Source of the DNA: Brumimicrobium salinarum | GTDB taxonomy: Bacteria > Bacteroidota > Bacteroidia > Flavobacteriales_D > Crocinitomicaceae | Direction: 5' to 3' | Assembly: GCF_002844555.1 (NCBI RefSeq) | Contig: NZ_PJNI01000001.1 | Location: 124,001-188,000, forward strand | Length of the DNA stretch: 64,000 nucleotides | Part shown: positions 18,718 to 27,714 of the stretch, piece after piece | Layout: each line of letters starts with the position of its first letter | Position numbering within the stretch: position 1 is the stretch's first letter | The notes under the pieces: generated by a model | What the model was told of the DNA's origin: nothing | What the model saw: only the letters and a program-made list of their open reading frames with translations | Databases searched by the model: none | Position numbers and translations under genes: made by a program

Positions 18718-19470
18718 TTATTTTTTGGCTTTCTTTTGACTTTTAATATGTTGCTCAATCGCCATAGACATCGAAGGGATTTTTGGCTGTGGTGCGTGAA
18801 TATCCAATCTTAAATTATTATCAACGATCGCTTTTGCTGTTGTGGGTCCAAAGGCAGCAATCAAGGTGTTATTTTGTTTAAAATCAGGGAAGTTTTTCAG
18901 TAAAGACTCTATTCCTGATGGAGAAAAGAACACCAAAACATCGTACTGAACACTTTCTAAGTCAGATAAATCTGAAGCAACAGTTCTGTAAAGCACAACC
19001 TTTTTATAGTTAATTTTTTCTTTGTCTAAGGCCTTTGGGATACTATCTCTAAGGATATCAGAACATGGCAATAAAAAAGTTTCTTTCTTATGCTTTTTTA
19101 TTGAATCCATCAAATCGATAATGGTTTGTTTTCCAAAGAAAATCTTTCTTTTTCTGTACGTTACATACTTTTGCAAGTAGAAAGCTACCGCTTCAGAAAT
19201 ACAAAAATACTTCATTGAAGTAGGAACTTCAAACCTACATTCTTCAGCCATACGAAAATAATGGTCTGCCGCAGTTTTAGAGGTTAAAATAACAGCAGTA
19301 TGCTCTGCATAATTTACTTTTTGGTCTCTAAACTCAGCCTTATCAACACCTTCTACATGAATAAAAGGTCTGAAATCAACTTGAAGGTCATAATTTTCAG
19401 CTAATGACAGATAAGGATTTTTATTATTTTCTGGTTCCGGCTGTGATACTAAAATTGTTCGAATACTCAA
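18718..19470 (-). CDS. hemD: Uroporphyrinogen-III synthase
   Basis: 250 residues, typical of HemD. It cyclises hydroxymethylbilane to uroporphyrinogen III in tetrapyrrole synthesis. HemD sequences are poorly conserved; the call rests on the opening RTILVSQPEPENN, the two-domain spacing with AVILTSKTAADHY and VLVFFSPSGIESLL, and AAFGPTTAKAI near the end. Its upstream neighbour is a DUF4271 gene, an arrangement I recall as common in Bacteroidota. The C-terminus is lysine rich. Confidence 0.88.
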   Translation of the reverse strand: MSIRTILVSQPEPENNKNPYLSLAENYDLQVDFRPFIHVEGVDKAEFRDQKVNYAEHTAVILTSKTAADHYFRMAEECRFEVPTSMKYFCISEAVAFYLQKYVTYRKRKIFFGKQTIIDLMDSIKKHKKETFLLPCSDILRDSIPKALDKEKINYKKVVLYRTVASDLSDLESVQYDVLVFFSPSGIESLLKNFPDFKQNNTLIAAFGPTTAKAIVDNNLRLDIHAPQPKIPSMSMAIEQHIKSQKKAKK

Positions 19471-19505
19471 AATCTAGCAGTAATTTAGTTCCTAATTAAC
19501 TCGAA

Positions 19506-20180
19506 TTAATCAATGAAATTAGGGCTTAGCAGATGATACATAACAACTACTGGCCATATTTCCAAGCCGCAAAGATATAAAATTATATAATACCACACCA
19601 CTTTATTTCGAATAGCAATAAGAATTCCTCTAAAAACCCTAATTATACTCAACAAAACGAAAATGAACAATATACTTTTGAATACAGTCTCCGAAAGGTT
19701 TGGATTAAGAATCCAAATAAGCAAAACAGGGATTAGCAACAAACCTATAACATGGGCAATATAATTAATGAGGAATATATTATTGTACAACCTTTTTAAT
19801 TCACCACTGATCAATCCAGTAAAAAATAAAACAAAGAGTTGCAAAAAATAGTAAGCTATGGGTAATAGCATCAAAATAAAATGCTGATTTTCTTTATAAG
19901 ATAAAATCATATAAACAGCAATTGCTGATGTTAGAAAGTAATTAAGCAACAACACCCAATTGGTTGTACCAAAAAAACGCAGCTCTTTTTTAGAAAATGG
20001 AACAGATGAAAAAGAATTAAAGAATGCCAGTCTGATATTATGAAAAGCATCTTCCTTCTGATATTTTAAAATTGCTAGAATAACCAAGGTGAATACCAAC
20101 ACATAAATAATCCAATTAGGAAACATTTCATTTCGAAAGATTAACTCGTATTCATTCATGGTATTGCTAACAATTTGCAA
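19506..20180 (-). CDS. DUF4271 family membrane protein
   Basis: 224 residues with about five or six hydrophobic segments. Placement directly upstream of hemD, transcribed with it across a 35-base gap, and the pattern FRNEMFPNWIIYVLVFTLV fit the Bacteroidota DUF4271 family. Function is unknown. The conservation of the neighbourhood suggests a link to haem or envelope biology, but nothing in the sequence shows it. Confidence 0.75.
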   Translation of the reverse strand: MQIVSNTMNEYELIFRNEMFPNWIIYVLVFTLVILAILKYQKEDAFHNIRLAFFNSFSSVPFSKKELRFFGTTNWVLLLNYFLTSAIAVYMILSYKENQHFILMLLPIAYYFLQLFVLFFTGLISGELKRLYNNIFLINYIAHVIGLLLIPVLLIWILNPNLSETVFKSILFIFVLLSIIRVFRGILIAIRNKVVWYYIILYLCGLEIWPVVVMYHLLSPNFID

Positions 20181-20281
20181 GATTTGTGATTATCCCGACT
20201 TAATAATGACTTTAAAATTACAAAAATATAATAACCAACGTTTCTATCAGAATATTTATCGATAAAGAGAAGATAATTCAG

Positions 20282-20289
20282 TAAATTTG
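20282..20289 (+). promoter_or_regulatory. -7 promoter box of the acyl-CoA dehydrogenase gene
   Basis: TAAATTTG matches TAnnTTTG and ends 20 bases before the ATG at 20310. Confidence 0.5.
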
Positions 20290-20309
20290 GGGTCAAACAA
20301 AAAAATTAA

Positions 20310-21509
20310 ATGAAAACAGACTTATATACACACCCAGATTATTATTCAATGGACGATTTACTGTCTGATGAACACAAATTAATACGCGATACAGCAAGAG
20401 ATTGGGTTAAAAAAGAAGTTTCTCCAATAATCGATGAGCATTATGAAAAAGCAACTTTTCCAATGCACATTTTAAGTGGATTAGGAGAAATTGGCGCATT
20501 TGGTCCATACATTCCAGAGGAATATGGCGGGCCAGGATTAGATCAAATTTCCTATGGTTTAATCATGCAGGAATTAGAGCGTTGTGATAGTGGATTAAGA
20601 TCTACAGCTTCAGTTCAAAGTTCGCTCGTAATGTATCCAATTTACAAGTACGGTTCTGAAGAGCAAAAACAAAAATACTTACCTAAATTAGCCACAGGAG
20701 AAATGATTGGGTGTTTTGGTTTAACAGAGCCAGATTATGGTTCTGACCCAGGAAATATGGTCTCTAATTTTAAAGATAAGGGCGATCATTACCTCTTGAA
20801 TGGAGCGAAAATGTGGATATCTAATGCACCATTTGCAGATATTGCCGTTGTATGGGCAAAAAATGAAGAAGGAAGAATTCATGGATTAATCGTAGAGCGG
20901 GGAATGGAAGGTTTTTCAACACCTGAAATGCATGGTAAACTATCGTTACGTGCTTCTGCAACTGGAGAATTAATTTTCGATAATGTAAAAATTCCAAAAG
21001 AGAACCTACTCCCAGGAAGAAGCGGTCTTGGCGCTCCACTTTCATGCTTAGATTCTGCAAGATTTGGTATTGCTTGGGGGGCTTTGGGGGCTGCTATGGA
21101 TTGTTATGATCAAGCATTACGTTATTCAAAAGAAAGAAAACAATTCAACGTTCCAATTGGTGCTTTTCAGTTAATGCAAAAAAAATTAGCAGAAATGATT
21201 ACGGAAATTACAAAAGCGCAATTATTAACGCTTCGTTTAGGACAGCTCAGAAATGAAGGAAAAGCAACTTCTGCTCAAATTTCGATGGCCAAAAGAAATA
21301 ATGTCGAGATTGCACTAAATATAGCTAGAGAAGCACGTCAAATGCACGGTGGAATGGGAATTACATCAGAATATTCTATGATGCGTCACATGGCTAATTT
21401 AGAATCTGTAGTTACCTATGAAGGTACACACGATATCCATTTATTGATAACAGGAATGGACGTTACAGGAATTCCAGCATTTACGCGTGAAATGCCTGAA
21501 AAAAAATAG
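20310..21509 (+). CDS. Acyl-CoA dehydrogenase, glutaryl-CoA dehydrogenase type
   Basis: 399 residues. The protein has the standard ACAD order: helical N-domain, middle beta domain (CFGLTEPDYGSDPGNM) and C-terminal domain with RQMHGGMGI and the catalytic Glu in VVTYEGTHDIH (about Glu371). The YEGT/HD motif and overall look are those of glutaryl-CoA dehydrogenases, which oxidise and decarboxylate glutaryl-CoA in lysine and tryptophan breakdown, passing electrons to ETF. Some Bacteroidota relatives may use other acyl-CoAs. It is a single gene with its own promoter and terminator. Confidence 0.88.
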   Translation: MKTDLYTHPDYYSMDDLLSDEHKLIRDTARDWVKKEVSPIIDEHYEKATFPMHILSGLGEIGAFGPYIPEEYGGPGLDQISYGLIMQELERCDSGLRSTASVQSSLVMYPIYKYGSEEQKQKYLPKLATGEMIGCFGLTEPDYGSDPGNMVSNFKDKGDHYLLNGAKMWISNAPFADIAVVWAKNEEGRIHGLIVERGMEGFSTPEMHGKLSLRASATGELIFDNVKIPKENLLPGRSGLGAPLSCLDSARFGIAWGALGAAMDCYDQALRYSKERKQFNVPIGAFQLMQKKLAEMITEITKAQLLTLRLGQLRNEGKATSAQISMAKRNNVEIALNIAREARQMHGGMGITSEYSMMRHMANLESVVTYEGTHDIHLLITGMDVTGIPAFTREMPEKK

Positions 21510-21588
21510 ACTTGGTAAGAAAACGCTAAAATCTTCGTTATGCTGCTTTATAACGATTGTGTATTAAAGCGTCAGATAATCATAAATT

Positions 21589-21619
21589 AAAAGAGTGAAA
21601 CAATTGTTTTGCTCTTTTT
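21589..21619 (+). terminator. Terminator after the acyl-CoA dehydrogenase gene
   Basis: AAAAGAGTGAAAC / GTTTTGCTCTTTT forms a 13-bp stem (two G-U wobbles) with an AATT loop, followed by T5. It lies about 80 bases past the stop codon. Confidence 0.65.
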
Positions 21620-21655
21620 CTTTTTGGTCAATTTTGAACAATTAATTCATATTTC

Positions 21656-21687
21656 TTTGCAATTAATCTAGGATAATATTATTTTTG
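21656..21687 (+). promoter_or_regulatory. Full Bacteroidota promoter for the tRNA gene
   Basis: TTTG (21656-21659), a spacer of 20 bases, then TATTTTTG (21680-21687). Both boxes match the consensus TTTG-N17-23-TAnnTTTG, with the tRNA starting 40 bases downstream. Confidence 0.8.
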
Positions 21688-21727
21688 CAATCGCTTTAAC
21701 GCAATTTAATATTGAATTATAGAAAAT

Positions 21728-21801
21728 GGTCCTATAACTCAGCTGGTTAGAGTATCTGACTCATAATCAGAAAGCCCCTGGTTCGAGTCCAGGTGGGACC
21801 A
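21728..21801 (+). tRNA. tRNA with CAT anticodon (elongator Met or Ile2)
   Basis: A complete cloverleaf of 74 bases. The acceptor stem GGTCCTA pairs with TGGGACC, the anticodon stem TCTGA/TCAGA carries the loop CTCATAA with anticodon CAT, and the T-arm holds GGTTCGAGTCC. CCA is not encoded. A fully paired first base pair and no three G-C pairs in the anticodon stem exclude an initiator. Whether this is elongator tRNA-Met or the lysidine-modified tRNA-Ile cannot be decided by eye. Confidence 0.9.
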
Positions 21802-21812
21802 CATTAAAAATG

Positions 21813-21842
21813 AAGCACTTACAGAAATGTAGGTGCTTTTTT
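21813..21842 (+). terminator. Terminator after the tRNA
   Basis: AAGCACTTACA / TGTAGGTGCTT with a short loop and a run of T, starting 11 bases past the tRNA. Confidence 0.8.
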
Positions 21843-21977
21843 GTTTAATACGCTGCCTAAATCAAGATCTTTGAAACCTTTTTCCATATTCAACTGTTCA
21901 AAATTATCTCCAATCCAGTAAAAAGAACGGTAAACATTGTCGAACTTTGTATAGAATGAATCAAATAATTAAAAAAC

Positions 21978-22940
21978 ATGCGTGTATTTATTTCTATTCT
22001 TGTCATAGCAATTGGATTAGGAGCTTGTGTTCCAGCTAAAAAGTATAATGACTTATTAGCAAAGGAGAAAAAATGTAGTGAAGAACTTAAAAAGTTTAAA
22101 ACTTCCTCTTTAGACAATGAAGCGAAGCTAAAAACAGCACAAACACGCATGAACATAATGGAAAAAGACATTTCTCAATTAAAAGCAGACACTTCAGATT
22201 TAGGACATAAGTACCGTTCTTTACAATCAAAATACAAACAAGCCATTTCTATGGGTGCTGATTTTGAGAAAAAACTAGATGAGATAAAAGATAGCGATGC
22301 CAAACATTTGGCAAGAATGAGAGCAGATTTAGAAGCAAAAATAATAGAAACACAAAGAAAAGAAGATGCTTTGATGACCCTTGAAAAAGAGTTGAAAAAG
22401 AAGCAGTTACTTCTTGCCGAACGTGAACAAAGAGTTGCTGAACTTGAAGAAATTATACAACGGCAGGAAATGGCAGTAAAAGCTTTAGAAAGTAAAATTG
22501 CTCAAGCATTAAGAGGGTTTGAAGACAAAGGATTGAAAGTTGAAGAACGCAATGGGAAAATTTATGTAAGTTTAGAAGCTAAGTTATTATTTGCTTCAGG
22601 AAGCACCGTTGTGGAAGCTGAAGGAAGAAAAGCAATTATAGAATTAGCAAAAGCCATAGAAAACGAGAATGACCTAGAGATCATCGTAGAAGGACATACG
22701 GATACTGACCGACTGGCGAGTGCTTCACATCCAAAAAACAATTGGGAGTTATCTGTACTTCGTGCTACATCTGTTGTGTCAATTATGACAGAAAACTCAA
22801 GTGTAAACCCTGAAATTCTATCCGCTTCTGGTCGTTCAGAATTTCATCCTGTTGATCCTAGTGACAAAGCAAAAAACCGCAGAATAGAGGTGATTATTGC
22901 GCCGAGGTTAGATGCTTTATTTGAGTTGATTTCTAAATAG
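21978..22940 (+). CDS. OmpA family lipoprotein with coiled coil
   Basis: 320 residues. The signal peptide ends GLGAC, with Cys17 as the lipidation site. A long charged coiled coil (about 25-190) precedes an OmpA peptidoglycan-binding domain (about 200-315; EIIVEGHTDTD, AKNRRIEVII). It probably sits in the outer membrane and tethers it to the wall. A similar architecture (lipid anchor, coiled coil, OmpA) occurs in many Bacteroidota. It is a single gene; the next gene is convergent. Confidence 0.87.
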   Translation: MRVFISILVIAIGLGACVPAKKYNDLLAKEKKCSEELKKFKTSSLDNEAKLKTAQTRMNIMEKDISQLKADTSDLGHKYRSLQSKYKQAISMGADFEKKLDEIKDSDAKHLARMRADLEAKIIETQRKEDALMTLEKELKKKQLLLAEREQRVAELEEIIQRQEMAVKALESKIAQALRGFEDKGLKVEERNGKIYVSLEAKLLFASGSTVVEAEGRKAIIELAKAIENENDLEIIVEGHTDTDRLASASHPKNNWELSVLRATSVVSIMTENSSVNPEILSASGRSEFHPVDPSDKAKNRRIEVIIAPRLDALFELISK

Positions 22941-23085
22941 TGACTAGCCGGTAACATAGCAAATTTAAAAATGATTCTCAAAATTTATGTAATTTGTAAA
23001 AGTTGTCTGTTTCCTACCAATCACTAAGTAGTTTTTAATTTGAAAGTGTGAAAAGTAATTCAAAATTCAGGTTCAAAAAACCCAC

Positions 23086-25524
23086 TTACTTCAACACAAA
23101 CACAATAGCAATTATCTTTTTACTCACGCAAACCTCGCCTTGAGAAAGCGCGTGTTCCCATTTTGGCATTGATCTAATGGAGCGTTTGACTTCTTTATCA
23201 ATTTCGGCATTCACTCCTTTGAGAATTCTGATATCAGTTAAGCTTCCATCTTTTTGTACCGTAAACCTAACATACATTTTGTGGGGTTTTCCACCTTCCT
23301 CAATTCTGGATTCTACTATGTTTTCCGCTATCCATTCCTCCATTGCTTCTTTTCCTCCAGGAAATTTAGCTTCTACATCTGGAAACTCAATCACCTTTGG
23401 AACGGGTGTAAGTTCGGGAAATTCTTGTTCGTATTCGGGTACTCTTGGCTCATCCCAAGGATAGCGTTGTCTGCTGTAGTTTATTTTCGCTCCGGATTTA
23501 TTAAGAACCGCCAATTTGAGCGCATCCTGATTTGAATAATCGCTCAATCTATACATTAAATCATTACAATTCACTGCTTTCAAATTATTGAAATGAGCCA
23601 ATTCACTCCAATTGAAACTTTCTATTTCTTCTTCAGTTAATCTTAACCGAATAGAGGTCAAGCTTTTGATTTCTCGCTTTTCAACCCAACCATTAAAATT
23701 TAAATCATTTCGAAGGGCCACTTTAATCAATTGCTTTTCTGTTAAATTGATGCGAGGATTATACTGGATTACACCATTCACTACTTTTTCTGTGAGTGTT
23801 AAGTTTTCATTTTCATCATAATAATAGATAAAGCCATTATAGAGTTCAAAATGTTTGAAATTTCCTTTTTCTACAACAGACATTCCATTTTGTAAATCTT
23901 TCGGCCTTTCAATCGAAGTGTTAACATCTAAAACATCTAGTTGAGCAACTTTATAAAGACTCCTAATTTCAGCGAGTTGCTTATTCTTGAAAATTAGTTT
24001 ACTCCAATTTCCTTTTCTTCCTCCTATAATCTGGTTCTCTATCTCCTCAGAGTAATTGATGCTTGCACTCAACCCATTCCTTAATTCATAACTTTTAGAT
24101 TTAAGGAATCCGTTTTCGTGGTAAAATATCCCAATTTCATCACCTTGCTGAATGCGCTTTTCTTTGTCCTTCAAATAAAAGTATCCTCGTATTCCCCCAT
24201 AATCATGCAGGTAGACCATGTTCACGGTATCTCCCTTATCATAAATATAATTTTTCCAAGCAACAGCACGGAAATCACTTATTGATTCTTTTAAATTAGA
24301 AGGAATATGAATTGCTTCGGTTTCATTGGATTTCTGCGTAATCCACAATCCTGTTTTTCGGCCTTCAAGATCAATGAGGTTAATCTGATTTCCCTGTTTT
24401 TCATTTTTAGTAAGAACATTATCTCTTTTTCCATCAATAATCTGACTCGAAAACAGCAATCTTTTTCTTGAAGAATAATAGTTGACAAAACCATCTTTAA
24501 GTTGATAACCTTGAAATGTTCCTGTGTGCTCTGCGTATTGAGAATATCCAATTTGTGGAAAAAACTTGATTCGTGTGATTTCTCCATTGTCATAGTAAAT
24601 AATCCTGCTATTGTTGATTGTGCTGTCTTTAATTGTTTTGGATAATAGCTGATTACATTGAAGAGAATCATATTCTTTAATGATGGACGCATTGAGAAAG
24701 ACTTCTTTTTGGAGACATCCATTTTGAAAGTAATAACTCACATAAGGAACTTCGGTAGAAAAACGTTCTTTTCCAGACTTATATTTTCGGTTTCCATTGG
24801 GGTAATATTCTGTGAGAATTCCTTCATCATCCCACGTCTTTTTCAAATAACCCGACTGATCAAATTCCTCTTTAATAATTCCATTTCTTTTGTATTCTTT
24901 AAAACGAACTGTTCCATCTTCATAAAATCGGATTTTAACAGGAATTGAGTCTTCTGCTCCGTTCTTATAAATTGCTTGTCTCGATTGTTCCTTTTCGAGC
25001 TGAATTTTCAGATGTTCTTCACGCTTCCTTTTTGCTTTTTCTTCTTGAACTCTTTCCAACGCCTCTTCTTGACGACTAAGTTCAAGTGAATCTATAAATT
25101 GACCTTTCGTTGAAACCGAAAAATACTGCATATTCAAATTGGAGCCACTTCTATACTGCAAAGTGATAGAACGGTTAAACGGACCATGTCTTCTTGCCCA
25201 TTTGGCATATAAATGAATCGTATCATTGGGCATAACCAATCTACTCGGCTCCATTCCATCCAAAAACCAATAAAGTGGATGATTTCGACTTCCTACTCTA
25301 TGAATCAGAATAGAATCTGCGCTGTTATTTATTACATGAGCACGACATTTTTCGTAGCCATAGATCTTGCCAAAACTAATAGATTGGGCTGTATCACTCT
25401 TCAAGTAGAAATAGTAATCGACCCTATCTTTGGAGTATTCATATTGTCGATTTTCAGGCAGATCAACTTGTGCACAAAGAAAATTACTCATCAGTAATGT
25501 AAATAAGAGTTTAACTATTTTCAT
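23086..25524 (-). CDS. Secreted TonB-C-terminal protein with Ig-like and MORN-type repeats
   Basis: 812 residues. A signal peptide (MKIVKLLFTLLMSNFLCAQ) is followed by a DUF1573-like beta domain (about 20-140), a charged coiled stretch, then MORN/YwqK-type repeats (KNGIIKEEFDQSGYLKKTWD, YYPNGNRKYKSG) across about 190-600, and a TonB C-terminal domain at about 715-812 (VEAKFPGGKEAMEEWI, VRFTVQKDGSLTDIRIL). There is no transmembrane anchor besides the signal peptide, unlike classical TonB. It resembles the 32414-33085 TonB only in the last ~90 residues. No ExbB/ExbD partner lies nearby. Function is unclear. Confidence 0.8.
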   Translation of the reverse strand: MKIVKLLFTLLMSNFLCAQVDLPENRQYEYSKDRVDYYFYLKSDTAQSISFGKIYGYEKCRAHVINNSADSILIHRVGSRNHPLYWFLDGMEPSRLVMPNDTIHLYAKWARRHGPFNRSITLQYRSGSNLNMQYFSVSTKGQFIDSLELSRQEEALERVQEEKAKRKREEHLKIQLEKEQSRQAIYKNGAEDSIPVKIRFYEDGTVRFKEYKRNGIIKEEFDQSGYLKKTWDDEGILTEYYPNGNRKYKSGKERFSTEVPYVSYYFQNGCLQKEVFLNASIIKEYDSLQCNQLLSKTIKDSTINNSRIIYYDNGEITRIKFFPQIGYSQYAEHTGTFQGYQLKDGFVNYYSSRKRLLFSSQIIDGKRDNVLTKNEKQGNQINLIDLEGRKTGLWITQKSNETEAIHIPSNLKESISDFRAVAWKNYIYDKGDTVNMVYLHDYGGIRGYFYLKDKEKRIQQGDEIGIFYHENGFLKSKSYELRNGLSASINYSEEIENQIIGGRKGNWSKLIFKNKQLAEIRSLYKVAQLDVLDVNTSIERPKDLQNGMSVVEKGNFKHFELYNGFIYYYDENENLTLTEKVVNGVIQYNPRINLTEKQLIKVALRNDLNFNGWVEKREIKSLTSIRLRLTEEEIESFNWSELAHFNNLKAVNCNDLMYRLSDYSNQDALKLAVLNKSGAKINYSRQRYPWDEPRVPEYEQEFPELTPVPKVIEFPDVEAKFPGGKEAMEEWIAENIVESRIEEGGKPHKMYVRFTVQKDGSLTDIRILKGVNAEIDKEVKRSIRSMPKWEHALSQGEVCVSKKIIAIVFVLK

Positions 25525-25600
25525 GTACTTTAAAAATAAAGAGAATGCTGGAAAGGTGGCACTAATTAACTATACATTAACGAAATAAGAAGCCTTTTTG

Positions 25601-25647
25601 AATAAAGTATGCTACCGCGAGATTTCACCTCGTGGACATACTTTATT
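25601..25647 (-). terminator. Hairpin downstream of the ABC exporter operon
   Basis: AATAAAGTATG at the left and CATACTTTATT at the right form an 11-bp stem, with a second, imperfect stem inside (CGAG/CTCG around ATTTCAC). It sits directly past the permease stop. A hairpin of this size could be a terminator or a dispersed palindrome. Confidence 0.55.
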
Positions 25648-26451
25648 TTACAAATCTCTTTTCTTCAAGGTGAAATAAGCTATCAAAAAGAATACCAGCA
25701 TATAAGCCAAACAAAGTGCAAAGTTTATAGGAGTATCTAGGATATATGGAACATTTCCGCTACGTTCTTGTCCAGCTGCTATCATTTCTTTTAAAATTGG
25801 AAATGGCGTTAATTTTGAAAACGCGTTTAACGGCATAAATGCATAAATTAATTGAAACCCACCGTATGCCAGTATTAATCCAAGGATTGTTTCTGAGATA
25901 AAAGACAGGATAAAAATCGTAATTGAAACAGCTGTTTTTCTTAAAAGAACAGTGAGAAAAAAAGCAAAACTGAAATAGCATAAGGTTTGCAAAAAATAAT
26001 AGGCAATGCTCTCAACACCCTCTAAAACAGTTGCATCTGAAGTAGTATTTACCAGACCAAAAATAAGCCCAGTTATAAACGTGTACAATGTTATGATCAA
26101 TGAGAAAGAAAGCAACACCAAAAACTTACTAAATATAGCTTGTCGAATAGATAAACCGTCAATTACGTGCTGCCGAAATGTTTTATAATTGTATTCATTA
26201 CTAATGACAATGACGGCTAAAACGCCCATCATTACGTTAAAATAACTCGAGGCGTAAACCGCAATTGGCCACACATCAGGGAATTGAAGCGCCGACCAAT
26301 CTTTTGGTAAAAATGGTCCCATAAAATTGGTTATAAATGATGAGATGGCATAAATTGCAAGAGGTGAAATAACCGCATAAATAAGAAAAATAGCCCGTAA
26401 AGACTTTAATTTCCTCAGTTTCAAATATTCTATTCTAATTAGTTTTTTCAT
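25648..26451 (-). CDS. ABC transporter permease subunit
   Basis: 267 residues, about six membrane segments, starting MKKLIRIEYLKLRKLKSLRA. This basic, Leu-rich opening and a long first loop are typical of ABC-2 type permeases of the exporter kind. Its ATG overlaps the end of the ATP-binding gene by 4 bases. The pair would form an efflux or export system of unknown substrate. A periplasmic or adaptor protein is not found beside it. Confidence 0.88.
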   Translation of the reverse strand: MKKLIRIEYLKLRKLKSLRAIFLIYAVISPLAIYAISSFITNFMGPFLPKDWSALQFPDVWPIAVYASSYFNVMMGVLAVIVISNEYNYKTFRQHVIDGLSIRQAIFSKFLVLLSFSLIITLYTFITGLIFGLVNTTSDATVLEGVESIAYYFLQTLCYFSFAFFLTVLLRKTAVSITIFILSFISETILGLILAYGGFQLIYAFMPLNAFSKLTPFPILKEMIAAGQERSGNVPYILDTPINFALCLAYMLVFFLIAYFTLKKRDL

Positions 26452-27344
26452 TGGTTAATGATTTCTAAGAATGTAGATTCTAAATTTTTCCTGTGCACCG
26501 CTAAAGCATTTAAATAAATTCCTTTTTCAGCAATCATTTGATTTACCTGCGCGGCAGATGTTTTTTCGTTTACACTGATTAAAATGCCATCGTCTTCTGA
26601 TCGAACCAAATTAATGTCAGTTATTTCTGCTATGCAATCCAATAACTTTTGTGGATTATCAGCATTTATTTTTAAGATTTTCTCCTGAAGCATTAATTCA
26701 TCTAAGGTACCTTCAGTAATTAAAGAACCATCTTTTAAAATAGCCACATGCGTACACATTTTTTCAATCTCATCTAAAATATGAGATGCGATAATAATGG
26801 TTTTACCTTCCTTTGCAATATTTAAAATTAATGATCTAATTTCAGCTATTCCTTGTGGATCTAAACCATTAGTAGGTTCATCGAGAACAAGAACTTCGGG
26901 ATCGGCTAAAATTGCACTAGCGATAGCTAACCTCTGTTTCATTCCCAAAGAAAATGCTTTAAATTTGGTTTTTCTTCTCTCCCATAAATCAACACGTTCC
27001 AAAACTTTTTGAATGCGTACTGAAATATTTTTTAATGATTTTATTTCAGCAACGATTTTTAAATTATCAACTGCATTGAGGTAAGGATAGAAATTCGGAG
27101 TTTCTAATAAAGCTCCAATATTTTGACGATTTTCATCTAAAGATCCATTCTCAAACCAATTAAAATCACCGGCATCAGGTTTTATTACGCCAAGTAAGAT
27201 TCCTAAAGTTGTTGTTTTACCACTTCCATTTGGCCCGAGAATACCATAAATTTGACCTTTTTGCACACTAATGTTCAAGTCTTTTAGCGCATGTGTGTTT
27301 TTATATGATTTTTTTAAACCGCTCGTTGATAAAATTTCATTCAT
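26448..27344 (-). CDS. ABC transporter ATP-binding protein
   Basis: 298 residues. Walker A GPNGSGKTT, signature FSLGMKQRL, Walker B VLVLDEPTNGLDP and the switch His in IASHIL are all visible. The C-terminal ~80 residues (after the ATPase core) are typical of the CcmA/DrrA-type exporters. It energises the permease encoded immediately downstream, with 4-base overlap. The gene has a 370-base upstream gap that contains nested inverted repeats. Confidence 0.92.
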   Translation of the reverse strand: MNEILSTSGLKKSYKNTHALKDLNISVQKGQIYGILGPNGSGKTTTLGILLGVIKPDAGDFNWFENGSLDENRQNIGALLETPNFYPYLNAVDNLKIVAEIKSLKNISVRIQKVLERVDLWERRKTKFKAFSLGMKQRLAIASAILADPEVLVLDEPTNGLDPQGIAEIRSLILNIAKEGKTIIIASHILDEIEKMCTHVAILKDGSLITEGTLDELMLQEKILKINADNPQKLLDCIAEITDINLVRSEDDGILISVNEKTSAAQVNQMIAEKGIYLNALAVHRKNLESTFLEIINQ

Positions 27345-27392
27345 GTAGCAAAATTTAGGTTAAAAATAAGCTAATTTATTTAACCCACTTTG

Positions 27393-27630
27393 TTAACCCG
27401 GATTATTCATGCATTTAATTTTAAATCTATTCTAGGCACAAGACCTAAAGTAATATATGTATATTTCGCGGGGCTTGTAACGACGAATAGATCAAAATTA
27501 AATCAAAATCTTACAAATACACAAATACCCAAAAATGGGTTTCTCAAATTTTACAGGAGATACAGTTAAAATACTGACTTACAGATGTTAATATTCTTAA
27601 ACTTTAAGATTGGTGAATAATTCGGGTTAA
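27393..27630. repeat. Nested inverted repeats, MITE-like
   Basis: The outer pair is TTAACCCGGATTATTCA (27393-27409) and, inverted, TGAATAATTCGGGTTAA (27614-27630), 17 bp with one mismatch. Inside, ATTTAATTTTAAATCTATTC (27413-27432) matches GAATAGATCAAAATTAAAT (27485-27503) inverted, with one gap. A small hairpin ACCCAAAAATGGGT lies at about 27529-27542. No ORF was seen within. It fills most of the 370-base gap between the ABC genes and the RemB-like gene. It could be a miniature mobile element or a regulatory structure. Confidence 0.55.
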
Positions 27631-27714
27631 GGAGACTATTTTTTGATCTTCAGTAGTGCTCAAAAGTTGCTGATCTTAAATTTGAAAATCAAGAGATTGC
27701 TTCATCAGTGAAAA

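Noticed and set aside
21728-21801. tRNA as initiator tRNA-Met
   Set aside because: The acceptor stem is fully paired and the anticodon stem lacks the three G-C pairs.
23177-23535. Plus-strand ORFs across the TonB/MORN gene
   Set aside because: Shadows of the minus-strand gene; low-complexity translations without family support.
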